From Qaidamihabitans albus (GTDB lineage Bacteria; Actinomycetota; Actinomycetes; Mycobacteriales; Pseudonocardiaceae): a stretch of DNA of 64,000 bases. Below the pieces are notes generated by a model. It did not search any database, was not told the DNA's origin, and worked only from the letters and a program-made list of their open reading frames with translations. How positions within the stretch are numbered: the stretch's first letter is position 1; each line of letters starts with the position of its first letter. The stretch lies in NCBI RefSeq assembly GCF_016464705.1, contig NZ_JAEHOB010000022.1:1-64000 (forward strand), in the 5' to 3' direction. This document shows, piece by piece, positions 25,766 to 34,256 of the stretch. Both the position numbers and the translations under genes were made by a program.

Positions 25766-26452
25766 ATGAGCGACCACACCGCGGCGATGCCGCATCGTCC
25801 CCGCCGCCACGTTCTCGCCGACGAGGTCTACGAGACCGTCAAGACCCTGGTGATGGACCACGTCGTGCGGCCGGGCGCCCGCATCTCGATCGACGGACTG
25901 GCCCGCGAGCTCGACGTCTCCCCCACCCCGGTCCGGGAGGCGCTGGCCAGGCTCGAATCGGAGGGACTGGCCAGCAAGGAACCGCTGCGAGGATACCGCG
26001 CGACCCCGCTGCTCAGCAGACGCGAGCTCGACGAGCTGTACGAGTTCAGGCAGCTCATCGAACCGTGGGCGGCCCGCCGCGCCGCCGAGAAGATCGACCG
26101 GCACACCGCAGCCGAGCTACGCGCCGAGATGGCCTCGGCGGTCGCACCGAAGGGAACCGACTACCGCGACTACCGGGCGCTCGCCGCCCACGATGCCAGG
26201 TTCCACTCCTTGCTCGCCCGGCTCTCGGGTAACGACCAGGTGCGGATCGCTTTCGAACGTACCCACTGTCACCTGCACATCTTCCGGCTGTACTTCGCCA
26301 GCGACATCGGTTTCGAAGCCGTGACCGAGCATCGGACGATCGCCGAGGCGATCATTCGCGGGGCGCCCGACGCCGCGGAGGAGGCCATGAGCACCCACCT
26401 CGACAACTCGAGGACCCAGCGGCTCCACACCGTCTACCGCGACTCCTCGTAG
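25766..26452 (+). CDS. GntR-family regulator, FCD subfamily
   Basis: A 228-residue regulator. The N-terminal winged helix contains LADEVYETVKTLVMDHVVRPGARISIDGLARELDVSPTPVREALARLESEGL. The FCD all-helical ligand domain follows, with the probable metal/ligand residues in EFRQLIEPWAARRA, DARFHSLLARLSGN, and EHRTIAEAI plus the STHLDNS histidine. FCD regulators usually bind organic or sugar acids, matching its UxaA neighbour. ATG 25766 is preceded by GGAGGGTCGAGCG. Likely autoregulated through the palindrome at 25719-25730. Confidence 0.88.
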   Translation: MSDHTAAMPHRPRRHVLADEVYETVKTLVMDHVVRPGARISIDGLARELDVSPTPVREALARLESEGLASKEPLRGYRATPLLSRRELDELYEFRQLIEPWAARRAAEKIDRHTAAELRAEMASAVAPKGTDYRDYRALAAHDARFHSLLARLSGNDQVRIAFERTHCHLHIFRLYFASDIGFEAVTEHRTIAEAIIRGAPDAAEEAMSTHLDNSRTQRLHTVYRDSS

Positions 26453-26583
26453 CCACCGGTCCGCCTGCCCGATCACTCCCGAACCCCCACCGCAGGAGGT
26501 GTTGACGACCTCGCCGAAAGGGGCCTCGTGACACGGACCCTTTTCGCCGCATCGGATGAGTCGCGAACGGAAAGGGACTCGAC

Positions 26584-27984
26584 GTGACCACACACAGCGC
26601 TGTGCCCGTGGCCGACCCCTACGTACTGACCCAGGACGGGATCAAGGAGCCGCCGACAGGCTGGCGGGCAAGTCTCCGGTATCTGGGGCCGGGACTGATC
26701 ACCAGTGCCTCAATCGTGGGATCCGGCGAGCTCATCGCCACCACGACTCTCGGCGCCGAAGTCGGCTTCGCCCTGCTCTGGCTCGTCATTTTCAGCACCC
26801 TGGTGAAGGTCGCCGTCCAGGTCGAACTGGCCCGCTGGACCATCACCACCGGTCAGCCCGCCCTCACCGGGTACAACAAGGTACCGCCGAGGCTCGGCCG
26901 AATGGGCTGGATCAACATCCTCTGGCTCCTGCTGGCGCTGACCAAGCTCCTGCAACTCGGTGGCATCGTCGGTGGCGTCGCCGTCGCCGCCAGCATCCTG
27001 CTGCCACTCGGCGGTGATCCTCTGGGTTTCACGTCGCTGGCGATCTGGACGAGCTTCCTCGTCACCGTCAGCATCCTCATGCTGTACAAGAACAAGTACT
27101 CGATCATCGAACGTGTCGCGGTCGCGCTGGTGGTGACGTTCTCCTTCGTCACGGTGCTCATCGCACTGGGGCTGCCCTTCACACCCCATGCGTACGGAGC
27201 GGGTGACCTCGCAGGCGGCCTCACGTTCCTGATTCCGGCCGGCGCGCTCGGTGCGGCGCTCGCGATGTTCGGTATCACCGGAGTGGGTGCGGACGAGATC
27301 ACCTTCTACACCTACTGGTGTGTCGAGAAGGGCTACGCGCGCTGGGTCGGCCCCAACGACGGCAGCGAAGCCTGGCTGCGCCGCGCCAAGGGGTGGATCA
27401 AGGTGATGTACAAGGACGCCCTCGTCTCCTGGGTCATCTACACCTTCGGCACGCTCGCCTTCTACATCATGGGGGCCGCCGTCCTGAATCCACAGGGACT
27501 GGTGCCGGAGGGCAACGAGATGATCACCACTCTGTCCAATGTATACACCAACACACTCGGCGACTGGGCCAGCACCCTCTTCCTGCTCGGGGCGATCGTC
27601 GTGCTCGGATCGACGATGTGGGCGTCGATCCCGAGCTGGGCCCGGATGTACACGAACGTCCTGGCCACGATGGGCGCGCTGGACTGGCAGGATCCGGTGG
27701 CCAGGCTCCGCTGGATCCGGATCTTCACCGTAGCCCTGCCGATCGTGTGGGGCGTGGCCTACCTGGCGATCCAGTCCCCCGTCGTGATGGTGCAGATCGG
27801 CGGTGTCATGACCGGGGTCTTCCTGCTCGCGATCGTCGTCGCCGCCTGGTACCTCCGGCGCACGGAGACCGACGAGCGATTGCGCGGCGGTCCGGCGTTC
27901 AACACGCTGCTCGCCGTCAGCAGCGTCGCCATCGCGCTGCTCGGGGTGTACACGCTGCTCGAGGTCTTCGAGCTGGCGCCGTGA
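26584..27984 (+). CDS. Nramp-superfamily transporter lacking the canonical metal motif
   Basis: A 466-residue membrane protein with about 11 hydrophobic segments in the Nramp/LeuT-like order. At the TM1 position it reads GPGLITSASIVGSGELIATTTLGAE, where true Mn/Fe Nramp proteins have a DPGN motif, and TM6 reads GITGVGADEITFY, without the MPH motif. Divalent metal transport is therefore doubtful. Its neighbours, a UxaA-type enzyme and a GntR-FCD regulator, suggest an organic acid substrate instead; this is inference. GTG 26584 lies 131 bases after the regulator and follows GAAAGGGA. Confidence 0.78.
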   Translation: MTTHSAVPVADPYVLTQDGIKEPPTGWRASLRYLGPGLITSASIVGSGELIATTTLGAEVGFALLWLVIFSTLVKVAVQVELARWTITTGQPALTGYNKVPPRLGRMGWINILWLLLALTKLLQLGGIVGGVAVAASILLPLGGDPLGFTSLAIWTSFLVTVSILMLYKNKYSIIERVAVALVVTFSFVTVLIALGLPFTPHAYGAGDLAGGLTFLIPAGALGAALAMFGITGVGADEITFYTYWCVEKGYARWVGPNDGSEAWLRRAKGWIKVMYKDALVSWVIYTFGTLAFYIMGAAVLNPQGLVPEGNEMITTLSNVYTNTLGDWASTLFLLGAIVVLGSTMWASIPSWARMYTNVLATMGALDWQDPVARLRWIRIFTVALPIVWGVAYLAIQSPVVMVQIGGVMTGVFLLAIVVAAWYLRRTETDERLRGGPAFNTLLAVSSVAIALLGVYTLLEVFELAP

Positions 27985-28050
27985 CGTAGGTGGGGTGGCC
28001 GCATCGTGGGGACTTGTCCGAAACCTCGTGGAGTGGTCGAATCATCGGTA

Positions 28051-28545
28051 ATGACGCAGACACCGGGGGCTGCCGACCGGCTCCAGCGACTGGGGGACGA
28101 GCTCGTCGCCGTTCACGAACGGCTGCGCACCGAGCTGCGGCGGATCCGGGAGCAGGTCGAGGCGGGGACCGCACCGGCCCACTCGGCGGCCACCCTTGCC
28201 ACGCACTGCCTGGCGTTCTGCTCGGCACTGACCGAGCACCACACGGGCGAGGACACCGCCGCGTTCCCGCGGCTGGCCGGCCAGTTCCCCGAGCTGGCGC
28301 CACTGATCGCCAAGCTGGAGCAGGATCACGCGATGATGTCCGGGTTGATCGCCGACCTCGAGCGCGTGGTGTCCGCGCTCGCCGATGAGCCCTCACCTCA
28401 GGAACGTTCCCGGTTGCTCAGTCACCTCGACGGGCTCACTGCCATCTGCGACTCGCACTTCGCCTTCGAGGAGCGTTCGATCCGTGCCGCGCTCGACGAA
28501 CTGCACGGCGACCACCGGCCCGAGGATCTCTTCGGGGGCGTATAG
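28051..28545 (+). CDS. Hemerythrin HHE-domain protein
   Basis: A 164-residue four-helix protein of the hemerythrin/HHE type that can hold a di-iron centre and bind O2 or sense redox state. Candidate ligands are H in THCLAF, HHTGEDTAAFP, LEQDHAMM and CDSHFAFEERSI. ATG 28051 matches the family start; an in-frame extension to 28006 has no support. It stands alone and converges on the large hydroxylase gene, with a 46-bp palindromic repeat between the stops. Its function in the cell is not evident. Confidence 0.82.
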   Translation: MTQTPGAADRLQRLGDELVAVHERLRTELRRIREQVEAGTAPAHSAATLATHCLAFCSALTEHHTGEDTAAFPRLAGQFPELAPLIAKLEQDHAMMSGLIADLERVVSALADEPSPQERSRLLSHLDGLTAICDSHFAFEERSIRAALDELHGDHRPEDLFGGV

Positions 28546-28559
28546 GCCGTTATACTCAC

Positions 28560-28605
28560 CTCGTGAGTGCGCATGCGCGTTCTAACTCGGGTGCGCACTC
28601 ACGAG
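28560..28605. repeat. 46-bp palindromic repeat, copy 1
   Basis: Arms CTCGTGAGTGCGCA (28560-28573) and TGCGCACTCACGAG (28592-28605) are perfectly complementary over 14 bp around an 18-base centre with GTTCTAACTCG. A second copy with identical arms and the same 46-bp length is at 41362-41407. Here it lies between convergent genes and supplies the TGA stop (28599-28601) of the large hydroxylase, so it may act as a bidirectional terminator. Confidence 0.85.
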
Positions 28606-30974
28606 CGGGTGGGCTTCCACCGGAGATGGCCGTCGGCCGTGCTGGCCGTTCTGATGAGTTCCAGCCGGGGTTTGGGCCGGTCGATCCGGCCGGTCTGCGG
28701 CTTGCGGCGACCGGCGCGCCAGGAGTCCGGCCACACCGCGCCGGGTCCGTCGTAGTCCTGCTCGATGGCCGCATGCAACGTCCAGTTCGGATCGTAGAGA
28801 TGCACGCGGCCCAGTGCGCAGAGGTCGGCGCGGCCGGAGAGAACGATCGTGTTGACGTCGTCGGCCGAGGAGATGGCGCCCACCGCGATCGTCGGGATCC
28901 CGAGCGTGTTGCGGATCGTGTCGGCGAACGGTGTCTGGTAGGAGCGGCCGAAGGCCGGACGTTCGTCGTAGGTGACCTGGCCGGTGGACACGTCGATCGC
29001 GGCCGCGCCGGCCCGCTCGAAAGCTCGGGCCACCGCGAGGGTGTCCGCAAGGCTGATGCCGCCCTCCACCCAGTCGGTGGCCGAGATGCGCACCGTCATC
29101 GGCTTGTGCGCGGGCAGTGCGGCACGCATCGCGCCGAAGACCTCGAGCGGGAACCGCAGCCGGTTCTCGACGCCGCCGCCGTAGCGGTCGGTGCGCCGGT
29201 TGGTCACCGGTGACAGGAACGACGACAGCAGGTAGCCGTGCGCGCAGTGCAGTTCGACGACGTCGAACCCGGCACGGTCGGCGCGCTCGGCCGCCGCGAC
29301 GAACTCGGCGACGATGGTGTCCATGTCGGCCCGGCCGAGGGCGCGCGGGGTCTGGTTGACACCTTCGCGGTAGGCCACCTCGGACGCCGCCACCACCGGC
29401 CAGTTGCCGTCGTCGAGCGGCTGGTCGATGCCCTCCCACATCACCTTGGTCGAACCCTTCGGTCCCGAGTGTCCGATCTGGACGCCGATCCTGGCGCCCG
29501 ACGACTCGTGGACGAAGTCGCAGACCCGCTGCCACGCCTCCCGCTGCTCATCGTTCCACAGCCCCGCGCAGGCGGGCGTGATGCGGCCCCGCGGTGACAC
29601 GCACACCATCTCGGTCATCACCAGCCCCGCGCCGCCGAGCGCCTTGCCGCCGAGATGGACCAGGTGGAAGTCCCCGGGCACCCCGTCGACGGCGACGTAC
29701 ATGTCCATCGGCGAGACCACGACCCGGTTGGCGAGCTCCAGCTCACCGAGCCGGAACGGCTGGAACATCGGCGGCCGCACCTGCCCGGTGCCGCGCCCGG
29801 CGCGTTTCTCCTCGCCCGCGAACCAGGCGTCGACACCCGCGATGAAGCCGGGATCGCGCAGGCGCAGGTTGTCGTAGGTGATCCGCCGGCTCCTGGTGAG
29901 CAGGTTGAAGGCGAACTGGGCCGGATGCTGATGCGTGTACTGGCCGATGTTCTCGAACCACTCGCGGCTCGCCTGCGCCGCCCGCTGGGTCGAGAGGACG
30001 ACGGCCTTGCGCTCCTCTTCGTAGGCCGCGAGCGCGGCCGGCACGTCGGCGCTCTCGTGCAGGCAGGCGGCCAGCGAAAGGGCGTCCTCCATCGCGAGCT
30101 TGGTGCCCGAGCCGATGGAGAAGTGCGCGGTGTGTGCGGAGTCGCCGAGCAGGACGACGTTGTCGTGGCGCCAGCGCTCGTTGCTCACCGTGGTGAAGCT
30201 GATCCAGCGTGAGTTGTTGGCCAGCACCTCGTGGTCGCCGAGCACGTCGGCGAAGACGCTCCGGACCGCGTCGACCGACCGCTCGTCCGACACGCCGGGC
30301 GCCAGGCCGGAGACGGCGGCGTCATGTGCGGCGAACCCGGCCCTGTGCCAGACCTCGTCGTGCATCTCGACGATGAACGTGCTGCCGTGCGCGTCGAAGG
30401 GATACCCGTGCATCTGCATGACGCCGTGCGGCGTCTCTCGGATGTCGAAGGTGAACGCCTCGAAGACCTTGTCGGTGCCCAGCCACATGTAGCGCGAACG
30501 TCCCACGTCCAGCGTCGGCCGGAAGGTGCCTGCGTACTGCTTGCGGACGGCCGAGTTCAGCCCGTCGGAGGCTACGACGAGGTCGTACTCGTCCTTGAGC
30601 CCGGCGACATCGGGCGCCTCGGTCTTGAACCGGACATCGACGCCGAGGTCGCGGCAGCGCTGCTGCAGTATCTCCAGCAGCCTCTTGCGGCCCATCGCCG
30701 CGAAGCCGTGCCCACCGCAGGTGACCACCTCACCCCGGTAGTGGACGTCGATGTCGTCCCAGCGCGCGAACTCCTCCTCCATCCGGGCGTGCACGACCGG
30801 ATCGGCGTGCTCGATGCCACCGAGTGTCTCGTCGGAGAACACGACCCCGAAGCCGAAGGTGTCATCGGCGGCGTTGCGCTCCCACACGGTGATCTCGTGG
30901 CCGGGCCCCAGCTGCTTGGCCAGCGCGGAGAAGTACAGCCCGCCGGGACCTCCGCCGACGACAGCGATACGCAC
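28599..30974 (-). CDS. Bifunctional aryl-CoA hydroxylase/oxidoreductase (2-aminobenzoyl-CoA monooxygenase/reductase type)
   Basis: A 791-residue two-domain flavoprotein. Residues 1 to about 380 are an FAD hydroxylase (VVGGGPGGLYFS at the start; GDSAHTAHFSIGSGTKLAMEDA), and about 395-791 an OYE-like NADH:flavin oxidoreductase (RLANRV-type start, VVELHCAHGYLLSSFLSPVTNRRTD). This fusion is typical of 2-aminobenzoyl-CoA monooxygenase/reductase and is also annotated as salicylyl-CoA 5-hydroxylase/oxidoreductase. It would hydroxylate and reduce an aryl-CoA ring. GTG 30974 follows GGAGGGG; longer frames upstream are not homologous. It is divergent from the acyl-CoA dehydrogenase operon. RidA and the CoA ligase nearby favour 2-aminobenzoyl-CoA as substrate. 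Confidence 0.83.
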   Translation of the reverse strand: MRIAVVGGGPGGLYFSALAKQLGPGHEITVWERNAADDTFGFGVVFSDETLGGIEHADPVVHARMEEEFARWDDIDVHYRGEVVTCGGHGFAAMGRKRLLEILQQRCRDLGVDVRFKTEAPDVAGLKDEYDLVVASDGLNSAVRKQYAGTFRPTLDVGRSRYMWLGTDKVFEAFTFDIRETPHGVMQMHGYPFDAHGSTFIVEMHDEVWHRAGFAAHDAAVSGLAPGVSDERSVDAVRSVFADVLGDHEVLANNSRWISFTTVSNERWRHDNVVLLGDSAHTAHFSIGSGTKLAMEDALSLAACLHESADVPAALAAYEEERKAVVLSTQRAAQASREWFENIGQYTHQHPAQFAFNLLTRSRRITYDNLRLRDPGFIAGVDAWFAGEEKRAGRGTGQVRPPMFQPFRLGELELANRVVVSPMDMYVAVDGVPGDFHLVHLGGKALGGAGLVMTEMVCVSPRGRITPACAGLWNDEQREAWQRVCDFVHESSGARIGVQIGHSGPKGSTKVMWEGIDQPLDDGNWPVVAASEVAYREGVNQTPRALGRADMDTIVAEFVAAAERADRAGFDVVELHCAHGYLLSSFLSPVTNRRTDRYGGGVENRLRFPLEVFGAMRAALPAHKPMTVRISATDWVEGGISLADTLAVARAFERAGAAAIDVSTGQVTYDERPAFGRSYQTPFADTIRNTLGIPTIAVGAISSADDVNTIVLSGRADLCALGRVHLYDPNWTLHAAIEQDYDGPGAVWPDSWRAGRRKPQTGRIDRPKPRLELIRTASTADGHLRWKPTRS

Positions 30975-31000
30975 GATCCCCTCCAATGTGTCTACCCGCA

Positions 31001-31042
31001 AGTATACTGTCTCCTTGACGCCCGTTGTCAATACGATATAAC
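31001..31042. promoter_or_regulatory. Overlapping divergent promoters of the aryl-CoA cluster
   Basis: Rightward: TTGACG (31015-31020) and TATAAC (31037-31042) with a 16-base spacer, leading to the acyl-CoA dehydrogenase. Leftward: TTGACA (31026-31031) and TATACT (31001-31006), spacing 19, leading to the hydroxylase. TTGAC-N7-GTCAA (31015-31031) is an inverted repeat lying across both -35 boxes, a good place for a shared regulator such as the PaaX protein at 36056. Confidence 0.5.
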
Positions 31043-31070
31043 CTTCGGCTGTCGCGCCGAAGGAGGACGG

Positions 31071-32228
31071 ATGACCGGGTTCGCGCTGAGCGCCGACCAG
31101 CTCGACTACGTGCACCGCATCCGCGCCCTCGCCACCGAGCACCTCGCGACGCTCGCCGCCGAGGGCGTGGACGGGCGCGTCAACCGGCCACTGCTCGCGG
31201 CGATGGGCAGGCTCGGCCTCCTGCGGGATCTCTTCGGCGGTTCGCCGGGCGAGGCTCCCCGTGACGCGGCGGCCATGCAACTGTGCCTGCTCCGCGAGAC
31301 GATCGCGACCGTCAGTGCCGAGGCCGAGACCGCGCTCGCACTCCAGGGGCTCGGCAGCTACCCCATCCTCCAGTCGGGCCGCCCCGAGACGATCGAGCGG
31401 TGGATCCCCGGCGTGGTCGCCGGTAGCACCGTGGCCGCGTTCGCCCTCACCGAACCGGAGGCCGGCTCCGATGCCGCCGCGTTGTCACTGGAAGCCGAGC
31501 GGGATGGTGCCGCCTGGCGGCTCACCGGCGAGAAGATGTGGATCTCCAACGCGCCCGAGGCCGACGTCTACACGGTCTTCGCCCGCACGACCGCGGGCGC
31601 CGGTGCGCGCGGCGTGACCGCGTTCGCCGTCGCCGGGGACTCCGCCGGGCTCGGCGGCGAGCATCTCGATCTGCTCTCGCCGCACCCGATCGGCCGGCTC
31701 AGCTTCGACGGTGTGCGCGTCGGGCCTTCGGACGTCCTCGGCGAGGTCGACGCCGGATTCCGGGTCGCCATGCGCACGCTCGACCTGTTCCGGCCGAGCG
31801 TCGGAGCCTTCGCCAACGGCATGGCCCGCGCGGCGCTCGACGCCACCATCGATCATGTGCTGAGCCGGCACGCCTACGGCGGACCGCTCGCCGCCCAGCA
31901 GTCCGTGGCCCACTCGCTCGCCACCATGTCGACGCAGCTGGAGGCGGCGCGCCTGCTGGTCTACTCCGCGGCGGGCAACTACGACGCCGGGGCCGATCGC
32001 GGCACGGTCAGCCGGACCGCCGCCATGGCGAAGCTGTTCGCGACCGAGTCGGCCCAGCAGATCGTCGACCAGTGCGTGCAGTTGCACGGCGCCAGGGCAC
32101 TGCAACGCGGCCACCTGCTCGAACACCTCTACCGTGACGTCCGTGCGCCACGGATCTACGAGGGAGCCTCGGAGGTCCAGCGCTCGATCATCGCCAGGGA
32201 GATCCTCAAGCAAAGGACCGCCTCATGA
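31071..32228 (+). CDS. Acyl-CoA dehydrogenase
   Basis: A 385-residue FAD acyl-CoA dehydrogenase. The flavin/substrate signatures are AFALTEPEAGSDAAAL and GEKMWISNAPEADVYTVFA. The C-terminal helices include QCVQLHGARALQRGHLLEHLYRDVRAPRIYEGASEVQ, where the YEGASE glutamate is the probable catalytic base. AAGGAGG lies in front of ATG 31071. It begins a four-gene operon in which each start overlaps the previous stop. In the aminobenzoyl-CoA pathway such an enzyme would act on a ring-reduced or ring-opened CoA ester. Confidence 0.85.
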   Translation: MTGFALSADQLDYVHRIRALATEHLATLAAEGVDGRVNRPLLAAMGRLGLLRDLFGGSPGEAPRDAAAMQLCLLRETIATVSAEAETALALQGLGSYPILQSGRPETIERWIPGVVAGSTVAAFALTEPEAGSDAAALSLEAERDGAAWRLTGEKMWISNAPEADVYTVFARTTAGAGARGVTAFAVAGDSAGLGGEHLDLLSPHPIGRLSFDGVRVGPSDVLGEVDAGFRVAMRTLDLFRPSVGAFANGMARAALDATIDHVLSRHAYGGPLAAQQSVAHSLATMSTQLEAARLLVYSAAGNYDAGADRGTVSRTAAMAKLFATESAQQIVDQCVQLHGARALQRGHLLEHLYRDVRAPRIYEGASEVQRSIIAREILKQRTAS

Positions 32229-33052
32229 CCCGCTTCCGCGCGTCCGTGCCATTGACCACCACGTGGCAGCACTTCGATTTCCGCATCGAGGGGCCCGTCG
32301 CGACGGTGACGTTCAACCGGCCCGAGAAGCTCAACCCGCTCACCTTCGAGTCCTACGCCGACCTGCGCGACCTGCTGTCCGAACTGCCACACCACGACGG
32401 CGTCAAGGTGCTCGTCATCCAGGGCGAGGGGCGCGGCTTCTGCGGCGGCGGCGACGTCAACGAGATCATCGGCGAGCTGCTCGAGATGGACGCCGACCAG
32501 CTGATGCGGTTCACCAAGATGACCGGCGACGTCATCCGCGCGATGCGCGAGTGCCCGATCCCGATCATCACCAGGATCCAGGGTATCGCGGCCGGTGCGG
32601 GCGCCGTGCTCGCGCTCGCCTCGGACTTCCGCGTCGTCGGCGCCTCCGGCCGGTTCGCCTTCCTGTTCACCAAGGTCGGGCTGTCCGGCGGCGACATGGG
32701 CGCGGCCTACCTGCTCCCCCGCGTCGTCGGCCTCGGCCACGCGACCAAGATGCTCATGCTCGGCGACACCATCGACGCGGCCACCGCCGACCGCTACGGG
32801 CTGGTCTCCGAACTGGTGGCCGACGACGGCCTCGACGCGGCGGTCGCCGCCCTCGCCGAACGGCTCGCGGCCGGGCCCACCCTCGCCTTCGCCCAGACCA
32901 AGTCGCTGCTGACCCGCGAGCTGGACATGCCGCTTTCGGCGGCCGTCGAGCTCGACGCCATGACCCAGGCACTGCTGATGACCACGGACGACCACGCCGA
33001 GTTCCACGCGGCGTTCAACGAAGGGCGGCCACCCGCGTGGAAGGGACGCTAG
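32225..33052 (+). CDS. Enoyl-CoA hydratase/isomerase family protein
   Basis: A 275-residue crotonase-fold protein. The oxyanion-hole elements are VIQGEGRGFCGGGDVNEI and RIQGIAAGAGAVLALASDFRV, followed by FTKVGLSGGDMGAAYLLPRVVG. ATG 32225 overlaps the acyl-CoA dehydrogenase stop by 4 bases. It likely adds water to, or hydrolyses, a cyclic unsaturated CoA intermediate in ring cleavage. The usual second acidic residue (AGGT-type site) reads SGGD here. Confidence 0.86.
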   Translation: MTRFRASVPLTTTWQHFDFRIEGPVATVTFNRPEKLNPLTFESYADLRDLLSELPHHDGVKVLVIQGEGRGFCGGGDVNEIIGELLEMDADQLMRFTKMTGDVIRAMRECPIPIITRIQGIAAGAGAVLALASDFRVVGASGRFAFLFTKVGLSGGDMGAAYLLPRVVGLGHATKMLMLGDTIDAATADRYGLVSELVADDGLDAAVAALAERLAAGPTLAFAQTKSLLTRELDMPLSAAVELDAMTQALLMTTDDHAEFHAAFNEGRPPAWKGR

Positions 33053-33825
33053 CGAACCGGCCGGAGCAAGCCGCGGGCACCGTCAGCGTCGTCACGGGGG
33101 CGGGTCAGGGGATCGGCCGCGCCACGGCACTGCGGCTGTCCGCGGCCGGCCACCGGGTGGTCCTGGTGGGACGCGACGCCGGCAAGCTCGAGACCGTCGC
33201 GGCCGGGCTGGCCGGACCGTCGCTGTGCCTCTCCGCCGACCTGACCGCGGCAGGCGAGGCCGATCGCGTGTTCACCGCCGTCGAACAGACCTGGGACACC
33301 GCCGCGGTGCTGGTGGCGAATGCGGGCGCCTCGCTGGCTTCGCCGCTCGCCGACACCACCGACGAGCAGTGGCAGCGGATGCTCGATGCCAACCTGACGG
33401 CGCCGTTCCGCTGCCTCCGCCGCGCGCTGCCCGCCATGACGGAGCGAGGATGGGGCCGCGTCGTGGTCATCGCCTCGGTCGTCGCCAAACGCGGCGAACG
33501 CCAGGTCAGTGCCTACACCGCCAGCAAGCACGGCGTGCTCGGGCTGGTCCGCGCGGCGGCCGACGAGGTCGCCGGCACCGGTGTCACCGTCAACGCCGTG
33601 TGCCCCGGATACGTCGACACCCCGATGACCCGCTCCACGATCGCGGCGATCGGCGAACGCCGGGGCGTCGGCGCCGACGAGGCCACCGCCCTGCTCGCGC
33701 GCCGGCAGCCGATCGGACGGCTGATCGAGCCCGACGAGGTAGCCGCTGCGGTGCAGGCCTGTGTCGAGAACGGCGCCATCAACGGCCAGGGCATCAACGT
33801 CGACGGAGGAGCGGTCCAGTCATGA
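33037..33825 (+). CDS. SDR-family dehydrogenase (3-hydroxyacyl-CoA dehydrogenase-like)
   Basis: A 262-residue classical short-chain dehydrogenase. TGAGQGIG near residue 20 binds NAD(P), the catalytic motif is SAYTASKHG, NAG is in VANAGASLA, and PGYVDTPMT follows. GTG 33037 overlaps the hydratase end by 16 bases and gives the family start; much longer open frames upstream are out of register with homology. It probably oxidises the hydroxyacyl-CoA made by the preceding hydratase. Confidence 0.85.
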   Translation: MEGTLANRPEQAAGTVSVVTGAGQGIGRATALRLSAAGHRVVLVGRDAGKLETVAAGLAGPSLCLSADLTAAGEADRVFTAVEQTWDTAAVLVANAGASLASPLADTTDEQWQRMLDANLTAPFRCLRRALPAMTERGWGRVVVIASVVAKRGERQVSAYTASKHGVLGLVRAAADEVAGTGVTVNAVCPGYVDTPMTRSTIAAIGERRGVGADEATALLARRQPIGRLIEPDEVAAAVQACVENGAINGQGINVDGGAVQS

Positions 33826-34220
33826 CCTTCGAACGCATCAACCCGCCCGCCCTCGGCACTCCCCGCGGGTTCAGCCATGCTGTGCTCACCGACCGGCGGC
33901 GCACCGTGTACCTCGCAGGCCAGACCGCGCTCGACGCGTCCGGCACGATCGTCGGCGAAGGCGTCGTCGAACAGTTCGAGCAGGCACTCGGCAACCTGCT
34001 CTACGCCCTGGACGCCGCCGGGGGCACGCCTGCCGATCTCGCGACGGTGACGATCTACACCGTCGACATGGACGACTATCTGGCGCATTCGCGCGAGATC
34101 GGTGCCGTCTGGCGCCGCCTCGTGGGCACCGAGTACCCGGCGATGGCCGGTATCGGAGTGGTCCGGCTGTGGGATGCCACCGCGCTCGTCGAGATCCAGG
34201 GCGTCGCGACGTTGGACTGA
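33822..34220 (+). CDS. RidA-family enamine/imine deaminase
   Basis: A 132-residue RidA/YjgF/YER057c protein that hydrolyses reactive enamines or imines to ketones and ammonia. Features are GFSHAVLTDRRRTVYLAGQTALDASG, LLYALDAAGGTPADLATVTIYTVDMDDY, and VVRLWDATALVEIQGVA with the conserved arginine before the VEI strand. ATG 33822 overlaps the SDR stop by 4 bases. Its presence argues for an amino-substituted substrate: the product of 2-aminobenzoyl-CoA ring reduction is an enamine. It converges on the CoA ligase with a 36-base gap. Confidence 0.86.
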   Translation: MTFERINPPALGTPRGFSHAVLTDRRRTVYLAGQTALDASGTIVGEGVVEQFEQALGNLLYALDAAGGTPADLATVTIYTVDMDDYLAHSREIGAVWRRLVGTEYPAMAGIGVVRLWDATALVEIQGVATLD

Positions 34221-34256
34221 GCCACCTCGTACCGCGCCCGGCAGCACCGCCCCTCG

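Noticed and set aside
24145-26232. A 695-residue plus-strand frame opposite the UxaA gene
   Set aside because: It is out of frame with the real GntR gene and shows only low-complexity composition.
26584-27984. Mn/Fe Nramp transporter (mntH)
   Set aside because: The DPGN and MPH metal-binding motifs are absent; only the fold relation is kept.
28599-31280. A longer form of the aryl-CoA hydroxylase starting at 31280
   Set aside because: The Rossmann start (VRIAVVGGGPGG) begins at GTG 30974 with GGAGGGG upstream; the extra 102 residues cross the divergent promoter region and the acyl-CoA dehydrogenase start.
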